In this document: piece after piece, positions 20,663 through 31,774 of the stretch | How positions within the stretch are numbered: position 1 is the first letter of the stretch | Layout: every line of letters begins with the position of its first letter | Source: Gnetum montanum | Taxonomy: Eukaryota; Streptophyta; Gnetopsida; Gnetales; Gnetaceae | Reading direction: 5' to 3' | Assembly: GCA_015680685.1 (NCBI GenBank) | Contig: MNCI01036463.1 | Coordinates: 801,024-865,023 of the forward strand | DNA length: 64,000 nucleotides | Notes under the pieces: model-generated | The model's input: the letters and a program-made list of their open reading frames with translations, nothing else | What the model was told of the DNA's origin: nothing | Database searches by the model: none | Position numbers and translations under genes: made by a program

Positions 20663-23600
20663 ATGTCTTCTTCTTCGCACAAAAGCACTTCACTGCCTAA
20701 GAACAACACTAGAGACAGTCGGCCGCCCAACACACATAACCAAAATCTGCCAATTCCTAAATAATTACATGTGGTATATATTCATCACGATGATTATATA
20801 CCCGAATTTACCTTTATTCTCCATCAAGATGAGCAACCACGTTTGAGAAACTTGGAGGGTAACATAGTGTTGCCTCTAGACCGAGCAATCCCCAACATGC
20901 TCCTTTGTGCTCTTGCATGAATAAGCATGTCACAATTTTATGTAGAGTACATTGCATGTGATTACAGCACAAGGGACTACCATCCCACATAAGCACAACG
21001 TCAATGAGACTTGCAACAGGAGAGATACTATACATCATTGAAGGGCAAAAAACCCCATAACTCTCCACCCATCTTAAGAGAAATTGAGGGTGGTGAACCT
21101 ATTTCAATAGGTTCTCCACAAAATGATGTTCCCCCTACTAAGGATGGTGAGGAGGTGGTGTATCAAAACCTTCACTCCATGATTCATAGCCATGGTTCTG
21201 ATCCCCACAAACACCAAGTGTTCAACGAGGGAACACAAACACAAGATAAGGATGGGCAGTCTAATCATCATGACAATCAAGGCCACCAAAGAGAAGGTAG
21301 GAAACATCATCATGGCGATGGTTCTCCTTCTTCTTCACCTTCATCATCACATTCACCCTCTCCTTCAGTATCAAGATGCAGTCATAAGGAACCTAACCAT
21401 GAGCATAAAAGTAAATAGAGTGAGAAACCTCAATGAGAGAGTCGAGAGAGAGGATGAGGGCATTCTAGAGAATCATGGCATGGAAGAAGGGAGAGTAGGG
21501 AACCACATAGACATCACAGACACTATGAAAGAAATGATCACGAAGAACCCCTACTTGCAACCCAAAGCATGTTAGACATCACGGAGGCCGTAAGAATTTC
21601 CACAAGCCACCAAAAATATAGCAGGATCAAGAGATTAGACATGAATAATATCCCATGATTTGAGGGGGGATACAACGCTGATCCTCAGAACCACTTACAA
21701 GAATTTCATGATGCATGTGCCTTGCAAAATATTGAGAATGAATGGAAAAAACTAAAGTTATTCCCAAGGACATTAGTAAAAGAAGTAGAAAGCTGGTACC
21801 AGTCCTTAAAACCAGAATCCATTTGAAGGTGGAGTACAATGCTAGAACTATTTAACGATAAGTATCAAATGTACTCCTGGGTGTCCAACCTACTAAAGCA
21901 AATCCAAGGATGGAAGCAGGGAATTCATGAACCCTTGGATGCTGCCATGGATCGATATTATGCACTATTACATCGTTGCCCGGGCCATGGTTACTCGCAG
22001 TAGGATCAACTACGCCATCTTGTAGATGGACTTAGGCATGAAACAAGGAGAACCGTTGGAACGTATGCCCAAGGGATATTATCAAAGCTTAGGTCCCATC
22101 AAGTTCATAGATTGTTGAAGCAAGTAGCCAAGGAATAAGGAGAGCTACGTAAGAGAAAAAGTGTGGAAGAGTACAACCACAATTCTTCCCTCTGAAAAAG
22201 GAAAGTGAGATTCTTTGAGGAGGAGGAAGAGTCACCAATCGAAGCAATGGTGAATAGGAAAACCCTACCACTCTAAACATTAACAACAGAAGTGTTGGTG
22301 AAGGTAGACCAAATGTGGGACTCCTTAGATAGTAGATTTGAAACCATTCTCAAAATCATAGAGGAGTCTAAGGAGTGAAGTAGTGAATATGACAAAAAGA
22401 AAAAGAGGGACATGGACCATGCACGTAACAAAGGTAAGGGTAAAATGGCCATCACCGAAGAGGTTGTGGATTCTGATACGGACAATGACGGTGGATGTGA
22501 GATATGCCAGTATGACCATCCTAAGGGATGTTGCCCAATAATCTCACACCTACAAGAGTCTGGGGTGTATGCACTCAACCCACGACTTAACAAATGGCAA
22601 ACACCCTATCAATTACCTTATCCCCAAGGTAACCCACGGTAGTTCCACCAACCATTAATGTATTATCCAAGTGGAACTCTGCAACAACCTATTGAGCAAC
22701 ACCAGTAGTGATAGTACCCACAGTCATGGGGGATGCCACCGCCATGGCAACAATACCCTTATCGATAATCAAATCCATATGGTTACTACGTGCAGCAGCC
22801 AATCTCTCCATGTGACTCTATTTGTCATGTGACACCACAATGTCACTATCAAGCTTGGGAGTACTATAGGACTCCTTCTCCTGGAAGAGACAATCCACAA
22901 ACATACCATCCTTCAAACCCATCCGCAACTCTCAAACCGATAGCTCCATTACCACTTGCTCCAACAATGCAAGGGAAACTCCTCACTCAACCATAGCAAT
23001 GCAATGCGACAAGAGCTGTAAACCTTCAACCCATTGCTAGTTCTAACAACCATAAAAAAAGAAGATCCTTTTTTAGAACCAACAGTCCAACCAAGCTCTC
23101 ACAACCACAAGAGGTTAAACCTCTGAACGCTTCTCCATCAAATAAGGCTTCGGAGATCCCTTCAAACCAAAAATAGAGCTCAACACACATGGTTATGTTA
23201 ACATATGTCATCACTGACTGGATTAAGGAGGGCCACCTTCCCAAGAAATTATCTAATCCTAGAAGTCCTTTAATTTATCTCCAAGTCACTGGGAATGAAC
23301 CATGTAAAGCTCTTCTGGACTCAAGTTCCAAAGTTAGCTTAATATCACAAGAGATGTATAAAGCTTGGAACTTGCCTCCATTAAAGAAGAGCAATATTCT
23401 TTTAGAGCTAGCTGACCAATCCATCACTATTCCCTTGGGACTAGTGGAGGACATCGTCACCACTATGTGTGGATGGTCATACCCAGCTGATTTCCTAGTG
23501 ATACAAGTAAACAATGACAAAGGAAACTTCCCAATAATAATGGGAAGGGCATGACTAAGTACCATAAATGCATGCCTAGGAATCCATGATCTTTCCCTAG

Positions 23601-24124
23601 AAATATCTAAAGAAAATACTTTTGGGAAGATTTAGAGGAACAAAGTTTCATGCATCACATACAATGATACAAGGTGTGATTGTGTACAGGAATGTTCAAC
23701 ATTTCCTGCATGCAACCATTGTGTCCAAGAAATTAACATACACAAGTGCTTATATGTAGCAACCACACAATAAGAAGACACCCAGTGGTTGATAATTGAT
23801 CAAGAAAGCAACTCACCAACATGCATGGAACTAGCTAAGGGAACAACCTGCACCCAAGTCAAAGGCATAGATGCACTGGAGCAAGAGTATCACCAACTTC
23901 CAACCCTTAACCTGAAAACATCAATAGGTGGAAGCTGGAAATTCCTAAAAACTTCAAACAAGCGCTTCGATAAAAGATTACTAGTTAATGTGCAACAGAC
24001 TAAACCTTACCATGAATCTAGAATGGTTAATGCACATTACACATCGGAAAAAGGACAATCTCGCTCATTATTTCGAATCTCCTCCTTCCAACATAGTCAT
24101 GGAGGAGATGGCCACCTATGCTAA
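20663..24124 (+). pseudogene. Gag-protease polyprotein of element C, one frame with stops
   Basis: All recognisable parts lie in a single frame of about 1,150 codons from ATG 20663 (MSSSSHKS), broken mainly by in-frame stops rather than frameshifts. Order: EGNIVLP (20855-20875); EYIACDYSTRDYHPT; a His/Ser-rich linker with SPSSSPSSSHSPSPS (about 21320-21380); a core gag domain from RLDMNNIP (21632) through LQEFHDACAL, LKLFPRTLVKEVESWY, MLELFNDKY and AMDRYYALLH; a coiled-coil segment (about 22270-22400); a short zinc knuckle CEICQYDHPKGC (22496-22531); a Pro/Gln/Tyr-rich linker with YPYR and NPYGYYVQQPISP; retropepsin with LLDSSSKVSLIS (usual DSG now DSS) and IIMGRA (about 23310-23554); then an extension with EDTQWLIID (about 23777). 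No RT, RNase H or integrase follows before the 3' LTR. Gag would form particles and protease would mature them. Stops make this copy inactive. Confidence 0.85.
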
Positions 24125-25288
24125 TCAATCAAGGCCCTCAATTTCTTTTTTAATTTTTTGTTTTATAAATTCCTTTAACTTCTCTTTTTTTTTACAACAT
24201 CGTTTATACTCTTTCATTTCTTTGTGTGTTTGATTATCTTGTTTGATTCGTCACCTAATAAGTGCTCCTGATGATGGTATGGATGGTATTCTATTGACTG
24301 CGAATGTTTGATTTTTACCCTTGAGTATGATGTTGATACTAAGGTATGGTTCTTTTGATATAATAGGCAATGAGTCCACGTCATCCATGCATCCATGAAA
24401 TTCTATGGTCTCTCTTGGCTTGGAACCATATAGTCCCTTTTCTTCAATAACAAGAACTATCAACAAATTGGTGACTGGGTATTTCTCAAACTAAGGAAGG
24501 ACTCAAGGATTGAAAAGGGTGTGGCTTCAAGGGGATTTGATGCATTTTTGCTAGCCATTCTCTTGGGTGCTTGGATATTTTCTTCTATAGTTTTCCATAC
24601 CATTCCGATGCTGCTCCATTTTTGAGAAGCTGAGCTAATAAAAATAATAAGTCTTTGCATGGTGTGGTTCTCAGGAAAAACACAAAAAAAAACTATGAGA
24701 ATTCAAAGCACACCCCTTAGAAAAAATAATCATTTGGGCTACAATCCCTAGTTATGGAACTAAATAAACATGTTCCCTCTAACTAAGGCCCCTTCTCGCT
24801 TCCTACTTTCTCCTCTTTCCTTTCGTCGAAATGGTGGTGACTTTTTGGCGGAAGCATTCCTGTTACTTCAAGTGGATGAATTAGCCAAATGTATTAATGC
24901 AAACTCAATGGATGTGGATTGTTTGAGGCTGGATTTGGAATGAGATCTACTAAGTCACATTAACCATTAACACACAAGGGGCTGTACACCACCTTGTTCT
25001 TGAGACTCCATTCCATTCTCTTTTTCCATCCTTCTTTCTCCATTTTTTTCACCTCATTGCTGGTTGTATCAATAGTTTATATTTTAGTTGATGCATTGTT
25101 TTCTTTTTGGTAAATTCTTGTGGTTAAGACTTTAAATCTTGTGTCCAAATGGCATTTTCAGAGCCTATGGACTCTTTGAATGCGGGATTATCAGGGCATT
25201 AAGTGCATGAGCCTACTTTGGGGAGGATCCACTGGCATTCCTATTTGGTCCATCCATTAATTTCTTTCCCTTAAACATTTTTGCAACC
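24125..25288 (+). mobile_element. Element C: non-coding region between protease and 3' LTR
   Basis: After the frame ends, a T-rich tract (about 24140-24240) is followed by about 1 kb with no recognisable pol. The D/E element shows the same change from protease extension to T-rich tract near 47880-48150. No polypurine tract is visible at the 3' LTR, whose beginning is also missing. Confidence 0.6.
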
Positions 25289-25996
25289 AACATTTAGACA
25301 TATATATTTAGTCCCTTATCCAAACTATAGTAGTTTAAGCATTCCAGAGTTAGAATAATTTCCATGTGCCTGCAATAGGAGTCTTAAAGTGAACGGATCT
25401 TTATTCGAGCAAATTGTACCTGAGCACACATTTGTGTACGGCAATAAAGACAAACTTTCTAATAAACCTTGTAGCATGTGAACTAAGCTAAATAGGAATT
25501 AATTATTGTTAAATGTTTAAATTATTTCCTAGATAATTAAATCTCTCTCAACCCTTGACTCTCCTAGTTAAGTGCATTCAGTACGACCGCTTCGAGCACG
25601 TGTGTAACGCTTGGTAACCTAGTAACAAGTAGTGTTTGGTAATCCCAATAGCATTGCACTGGTTCAGGGTGTGTGCGACAAGTGGGAAAAGATACTGATG
25701 CTAGGACAATTAGAACTTAGTTAGTGAATAGTTAATAAAAGTTAGTCACTTAGTTCTCTTCACCTTTTCCCATTAGCATAAGACATTAAAAAGATAAAAC
25801 ATATAAAAATCATACACCTCAAGCTTACTTAACCATACAACTGTGACAATACAAGTAAGTTTAGGAAGACATTGATTGATTAACCTTAAGTGTTCCATTA
25901 AGGCGCATAAGCACTTAGTCCTTGGAGTTCGACCGAATCACGCGTGAGACACTCGTATTCGTATGGTTGAGTTTAGGGGTACCTCGCCACTCATCA
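25289..25996 (+). repeat. Element C, 3' LTR (5'-truncated)
   Basis: Aligns with 19811-20515 and ends CTCATCA at 25996. About 90 bp at the U3 start, including the GATATC boxes and TATA box, are missing. Seven extra bases (AGCAACA, 25997-26003) separate its end from the AGTAG duplication at 26004-26008. Confidence 0.85.
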
Positions 25997-26003
25997 AGCA
26001 ACA

Positions 26004-26828
26004 AGTAGTTCGTACACCCAACCATATGAATCAAAAGCATGCACTAATAATCTAGTTGACTTATGTGGACTTAGCTCCTAAATGTTCCTATGGGCAAAGA
26101 TGGTGACTTGGGGAAATATGATCATTGTCTTCTTAGCTCTCACTTCTGTAGGCTTATTTGTATGGTTAAATATGAGCTAAGGTAGATGATATTTATTTTT
26201 ATTTTTATCCTAAGTGTTGAGGGAATATAAATGGTTGGTAATTTACTAATCTAACTATCTAACAATCCTAATACTAACTATCCTAACATAAGTATCCTCG
26301 CTCTCTTACCATACCTATCCTTAACTCGTATCAATGCTACTATGTTATCAAGTGTCAATTACTGGGTGTACCAAATTGCCACTATTCGGATTACCAAGCA
26401 TTAAACAGTATGCTCAATGTGATTGTACTTTGGTATTCATTATTAGATGCATTAATTAATTAAAACAATAATATAAAGTTCATTAATAATAAAGTGCAAG
26501 TAAAAAATATTAAGCTATTCCAATTACTACAAGGAATGTCAAGAATCTCATCTTTATTACTAGTTACATCAATGTGCTCAAGTACAAGATGCTTGAATAA
26601 AGATTTGTATAATTGCTTGAGTTCCTATTGTGGGCACTTAGAAAATATTCTAACTCTAGAGAAAGAAAACTACAAGAACTTGGCTACACTAATGACATAA
26701 CATGCCAGAAATGTGATGGGTACACACATTTCTATAGGCTTGACATAACACTATGTCAACACATCTTTCCATGTGTTAATAGAACTATGTCAATGCATGC
26801 CCATTGATGCAACCAATTGATGATTCAT
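26004..26828 (-). repeat. Element B, 5' LTR (main part)
   Basis: The minus strand shows the GP1 LTR order: a start near 26828, a TATA-like CTATAGAAAT near 26735, CTTTATTCAAGCATCTTGTACTTGAG (about 26612-26587), AATAAAGATGAG (about 26560) and a terminal region with CATATGGTTGGGTGTACGAAC (about 26030-26010) like that of element C. Together with 19713-19722 it restores one LTR followed by a PBS, so C inserted just before its end. Confidence 0.7.
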
Positions 26829-27036
26829 AAGTTATTGATAAGATAATATTTATTTTCCCCAACTATTTTCTCATTTATATTTTCAATAGAAAATTATGTG
26901 AAAGAACTTTAAACTATTTAACCCCATTTCAAAATAAGGAATTACAACATTGAAGCATCAAGGAAGCACTAGAGTAAGGAGAAATATTCTTAATGCAAAC
27001 TCATTCTAAAATAAATGAATGTTAAGGAGGGTAGTT
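26829..27036. other. Unassigned spacer ending in a purine-rich tract
   Basis: No coding match. AAGGAGGGTAG just before 27037 resembles a polypurine tract, which would make J3 the 3' LTR of a plus-strand element whose body is lost. Confidence 0.4.
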
Positions 27037-27523
27037 TTTCACATCCTAATTCCTAAATGCAACTATTCCATAACAAGGATTATGTAACTTTGTAACAAAT
27101 GATGTACTTATTATAATAAGAACCAAAAATGCACATTGTAGTAATAGGCATGTATCTTAAGGTAATATTTAAGGGTTTGACCTAAGGTATTTATGCTAGA
27201 GAACTATAGGTCCTATAGCATGGAGTTGCAAAGCTGGTAAAGGTGAGTAATGGGTTTTAGGTGAAGTAGGATAGTAAGATGATTGGTCATTTCTTTTGGC
27301 CAAGTACAAGCCTAACCATAATAACCTTGGATTGTTTCTAAGAGATAGATGCTGAAGGAAGATAATCCCAAGGAACTCTCAAAGCATAACTCATAAACAT
27401 CATTTCCACATTAATAAAGCAATTTTTTATTTTCTTATTCATTTTCCCTATCACATTCAATACACATAATTTTAAAGAGATGTATTTGATGTTTTTCATG
27501 ACATCCAATAATGGGATTTCATA
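27037..27523 (+). mobile_element. LTR J3
   Basis: Aligns with J2 (9540-10039) and, inverted, with J1 (2610-3194); shared words include GGTATTTATGC and GGAAGATAATCCCAAGG. Termini are degraded (TTTCACATCC ... GGGATTTCATA). No target duplication is visible. It truncates the gag remnant of element G. Confidence 0.7.
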
Positions 27524-28439
27524 CTGATGTTGATCATGCTTCTTATTCCTATGAGAGTTCATCATGTTTGTTATCATGACCATGACATCTATAAAAAAAT
27601 CACCACCTCTACCTCCATTTCTATTTTGATTTCTCCCATTATCGCCAGTAAATCATTTATCTTGCTTCCTTGTCCATGATCATTTTCATCAAAGCTTTTT
27701 AATAACTATGATGAAGAAGATGAAGAACTAGAAAAACCATGATGGCGTACTGTCCTTCCTTAATATCTTTGATTATCTCTTGATCATCTAGTAGAAGATA
27801 TAGAACAAGAGATTATTCTAGGGTTGGGTCATGTTCTCTCCTTTTCTTGGTTGCTTACCAAGACTAAGTGTAGCCACTAGTTAAGTATATCTACTAAAGA
27901 GGGAAGGATTCTAGTGTGTTGTCATCTTCTTGATTGATAACCTATATTCTCCTTTTCAAACTACAATGTTAATGAGAAGATAGCACTTCTTCCCTTTTTC
28001 TCTTCATGATGTGTCTTTATAAACTAGTCTTCTTGGAGCTGATCCTATGTGGGCTAATAAGGCATGGATATTTCAACAACATCTAACCCAACCTTCATAA
28101 AGGTCGCAATTAGCATTGATGAAGTTGCATGACTAGGAGGTAGCATAATTTTTTTCTCGAAGTTCCTACATCTCATCTATTTATCTTAATAAAGGACAAA
28201 GACAAACTCTGGATAATAAGGATATAGACGTTGGTACATCACTTTGACTTGATGTGTCACATCATTCCTATTGTAGTTCATGAAATCATTCCTACGATAA
28301 GTAGAAATTTTGAATTAATGTAAGTCACTTTATAAATATTAATATTTTTCAAAGGATAAATTATGAAACTTTCAACAATAGTCATTAATGTTGTTAACTA
28401 ATCTAGAATGCTAGCACTATTTCCTAGCAATAACACCAT
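27524..28439 (-). pseudogene. GP1-family gag N-terminal remnant (G)
   Basis: Minus strand, after LTR end (28440) and PBS (28421-28438). A leader of about 250 bp leads to RNFEKKIMLPPSHATSSML (about 28165-28110), the counterpart of RNLEGNIVLP...ML in element C. Further on come a Ser run (GFSSSSSSSSS, about 27750-27700) and a disordered linker, cut by J3 at 27523. Core gag, knuckle and protease are lost. Frameshifts and stops are present. Confidence 0.65.
28421..28438 (-). promoter_or_regulatory. Primer-binding site of G (decayed tRNA-Asp)
   Basis: Minus strand TGGTGTTATTGCTAGGAA matches the tRNA-Asp complement at 11 of 18. All seven differences are C-to-T or G-to-A, as expected from deamination of methylated DNA. 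It is one base from the LTR end ...CACATCA. Confidence 0.65.
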
Positions 28440-28907
28440 TGATGTGTAGTGATGTAGTTCCTACACCCAACTATACAAATCATGAGCTTTACAATTGATC
28501 TAAAAGTAATGCATGGATAAAACTTGTGGAATTTCTAGTTGGTTACTCTATGCTCGTAAGATGTTATCTTTCCAACTACACTCATTTTGGTCCTTAGTTT
28601 GTATAGTTAAAAGTAGTTGAGGCATATGATGTATGATGTTTTTGGGCCACTAGAAAATAATATTAGAATACATAAAAATACAAACAATTTTTTAATTAAT
28701 CGAAGAATGAAAAGTAAAGTCTAAGTTAGACTAAGTGATGAGCATTCATTTCTAGTTCATCATACACATCCTCAAATCATGTGATCATTGCTAGGTAATC
28801 AAGTATTTACTACTAGATGTACAAAGTAATAATACTAATGGAATTACCAATGATAGCATATTTATGCTCAGAATTATTTGTACTCATTTCAAATCTTTAA
28901 TATATAT
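28440..28907 (-). repeat. Element G, 5' LTR, low-coordinate part
   Basis: Minus-strand U5 part of a GP1-type LTR ending CACATCA at 28440; it aligns to the B LTR (TAGTTCCTACACCCAACTAT vs TAGTTCGTACACCCAACCAT). The rest of the LTR is at 53373-53776; element D/E lies between. Confidence 0.7.
28903..28907. other. Target-site duplication TATAT (left) of element D/E
   Basis: TATAT precedes the 5' LTR start and recurs at 53373-53377 directly after the 3' LTR end. The motif is low-complexity, but both copies sit exactly at the LTR termini. Confidence 0.75.
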
Positions 28908-29340
28908 TGACAAATCCAATTTTTCACAAGCACGATATCATGTCTATGATATCACACTTATGATATCATAGCCCATCCTACATCATTATCGATGTGATGT
29001 CTCATAATCTATGTAGCCTTATAAATACCAATCCTTGGTTACACCAGCAACAACAATTTCATTCCACCCCTTAGCAAAACTCTTGCAGTTTTTTTTCTTA
29101 GTTACACTTCATGATAGAATGAATTCCCACAATGTGCTATTAAGAAATTGTACGACATCTTTATTCGAGTGGATTGTACTTGGAAATGGTTTATGAGTGG
29201 AAATAAAGATGGAGATTGTTTTCCATCATTGCAACATCCACTTAGTTCTTTTCTTTTACTTAGCTAATTTCTTACATAGTTTAATTACCATGTTTACTCT
29301 AGCTTAGTAAGAAATTAAACTATATAAGAAATTAGCTAGA
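28908..29340 (+). repeat. Element D/E, 5' LTR (3'-truncated)
   Basis: Aligns with the first 410 bp of the 3' LTR (52469-52880), with TGACAAATCC vs TGGTAAATCT starts, three GATATC boxes (28934, 28948, 28962), TATA (29019-29028), CTTTATTCGAGTGGATTGTA (about 29160) and AATAAAGATGG. The last ~490 bp of U5, the PBS and part of the leader are missing, replaced by an inverted duplication (29262-29362). Confidence 0.8.
28934..28967. promoter_or_regulatory. Triple GATATC box, 14-bp spacing (D/E 5' LTR)
   Basis: GATATC at 28934-28939, 28948-28953 and 28962-28967; TATA box follows at 29019-29028. Confidence 0.7.
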
Positions 29341-29362
29341 GTAAACATGGTAATTACCATGT
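29262..29362. repeat. Inverted duplication with 18-bp palindrome
   Basis: The segments AGCTAATTTCTTACATAG (29262 on) and AATTACCATGTTTACTCTAG (about 29283-29302) are each followed by an inverted copy (29317-29337 and 29334-29354), in the same rather than the mirrored order. ACATGGTAATTACCATGT (29345-29362) is a perfect palindrome. It marks the broken end of the 5' LTR. Confidence 0.75.
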
Positions 29363-29399
29363 TGTACTCTAGCTCATACCAATCCATATTATTTTAACT

Positions 29400-31005
29400 C
29401 ACATTTACCTTTCATCAAGATGAACAATTGAGATGAAGAGATTTGCAAGGAAACATTGTTTTGCCTCCTAAACACTCAACATTTTTTAGGTAACCTAAAT
29501 GAGGTTGAACCTTGACCATGCAAAAGAAGGGTCTCATGTTACTAAATACATGACTAGGCCATATCAACCCACCGAAGTGCAAGTAAGAAGGGATGTTTCC
29601 ATGGAGATAAGACATGAAAACAAAAATGCAAAGAAATGTTGTCCTAGAAAAAATCAATGATGATTCATTCCTAATGAAAAAACTCAATCACAATCATGAA
29701 TCCCATTCATAAATGCTTATCATTCATCTAGAGGAACTTGTTAAGTTAGAATTGCATTCAGCCCTTGTAGAGACATCAAGAAGAGATGCAAAAGACTCTA
29801 AACATAAGTGAAGCTTAAGGCCTATAGCTTCTATAAAACCACAAAGTCATAGAAGTAGAACAAGCTGACATCATTCTTCAATTAATTCCTATTCCTCCTC
29901 ATGATCATCACTAGAATATGATAAAAAGGAATGAAGACCTAGATACTACAATAGGAAAAGATGTAGGGATCATTAGAGATATGAATATCACAAAAGGTAT
30001 CCTGATTAAAAAGAATATGATTATGAACAAAGAATATATAGCATTAGATATGAAGAGAAAGAGCACTATGAACACCAAAGGGATCACAAGTACGATCAAG
30101 CCTATGAACCTAACAATCATGAAAAACCCCTACTAGCCATTCGTAGTATGATTAACATTAGAGAAGTAGTGTATATCCCAACTAGGCACCTAAGGGATAC
30201 TCACATCAAGCGACTAGACATGAATAACATTTCCAATTTTGAAGGTGGATATAATACAAATACATAGCATCATCTTCAAGAATTCCACAATGCTTGTGCC
30301 CTTCAAAACAATGAAAGTGATTGGTAGAAGTTAAAGTTGTTTCCTAGAAGACTCATCAAGAAGATAGAGATTTGGTACAAATCCTTAGAACCGGAGTCAA
30401 TTTGCAGATGGAGTACCATGCTAGAGCTTTTTAATGACAAGTATCAAACCTACTCTAGAATGTCAAATCTAAGACAATAAATCCAAGCATGGAAGCAAGG
30501 AACACATGAATCCCTTGATGTAGCAATGGATAGATATTATTCCTTACTACATAAATTCCTAGGACATGGATTTTCACAAAGACAACAACTAAGGCATATC
30601 ATTGATGGATTAAGAAACAAGACTAGAGAAACCCTTGGGGTTTACACCCAAGAAAGACTATTAGAAATGACAGCCCATCGAATTCAAAGGTTGATAGACT
30701 AAGTGGTCAAAGAAGAAGGAGAATTAAAGAAAAGGGAATCATTTGAGGAATACAACTAAGATCCTTCGATAAAGAAATGGGATGTTAGAATATACAAGAA
30801 ATAAGAACATGAAACTTTGAAGGATGTCATTCAAAAGAAAACTCTACTAATCCAGAAATCAGTCAATGACATAGCAAAAAAAGTAGAGAAAATATGGAAC
30901 TCAATAAATATGAAATTCACTATGACTTTAAATATAGTAGAAGAAAAGATTGAACAAGCACTAAACAAGGGCAAAGATAAGAAGAATAAAAGAGATAATA
31001 GATGA
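29400..31005 (+). pseudogene. GP1 gag remnant of element D/E (N-terminal and core parts)
   Basis: In order: GNIVLPP (about 29449-29469); a charged linker rich in Arg, His, Tyr, Glu and Asp (about 29830-30120); PLLAIRSMINIREVV (about 30125-30165); a core gag domain from RLDMNNISNFEGGY (30214) through LQEFHNACAL, LKLFPRRLIKKIEIWY, MLELFNDKY, AMDRYYSLLH and LRHIIDGLRNKTRETLG; RIQRLID; then a Lys/Glu-rich coiled coil (30817-31000). It stops at 31005, where the LTR of element F begins, and resumes at 46134. Stops and frame changes are present upstream of 30120; from about 30060 one frame is mostly maintained. Confidence 0.85.
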
Positions 31006-31763
31006 TGTAATGACCAAAAACATCAACAGCTAGAACATCGAGGGGTTGACGAGTGCATAGCCTAACCCTGCATCCATGCAAGGACATGGTGCAGGTGGAG
31101 ATGAGATGCCCTAAATGGCCTTGTCAATCAAATAGGGACTTTTTTGGATGTAGCCAAGGTGGTGGTTACAACCAATGTGTGGCATGCTTAGCCATGATGC
31201 TCATGTGAAATGGTGCTAAGTGTTCTAGTGATGTTCACGATGTTAAGGGTGTTGACAGTGTAGAGCATAGTCATGGGTGCCCGAGGGGGGGATTGTAGTC
31301 AAGGGTTTTGACAAAAATGAGGGTGCTAACACATGGAGACTACCACCCAAGTTTAGTTGTAACATGACCATGTGTTAAAAATAGCGAAAATGCAAAGAAA
31401 GTGCAAAAAAATGCAAGAAAGAGAAATAGAACACCACCCCAAATGGGGTTGAGCGTAGTTAACTCTAGAATGGGTGAGAAGGTATGTGGTGTACTACAAG
31501 CATGGTGGAGATTGTAGTCATAGTCTTAGAGGTGTCTAGCCATGAATACTAGCACTTTTTGTGATGTCAATGCCTACTGAGTTGCCCACCACGATGTACC
31601 GTGGGCTATGATGTTCTACTAGGTTGCAGTGGGGCTACGTCATCTGCAACTTTGCCAAATGCTAACCCAAAAGTTTTCCAAGGCCAAAATGCCAAAATAC
31701 CAATGAAATGCCAAAAATTCCAACTTAAAATTTTGCCAACCCCTAAAATGTAGATGATGGGGA

Positions 31764-31774
31764 TATTTATAGGC
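31764..31774 (-). promoter_or_regulatory. TATA box of element F LTR 1
   Basis: Minus strand CCTATAAATA; the same GGCCTATAAATACCCC context is at 40119-40130 and 45032-45043, so the core promoter is conserved in all three LTRs. Confidence 0.7.

Noticed and set aside
21192-21575. 127-codon open frame overlapping the element C gag linker
   Set aside because: Out of frame with the rest of gag; the true frame (starting 20663) contains the conserved motifs on both sides.
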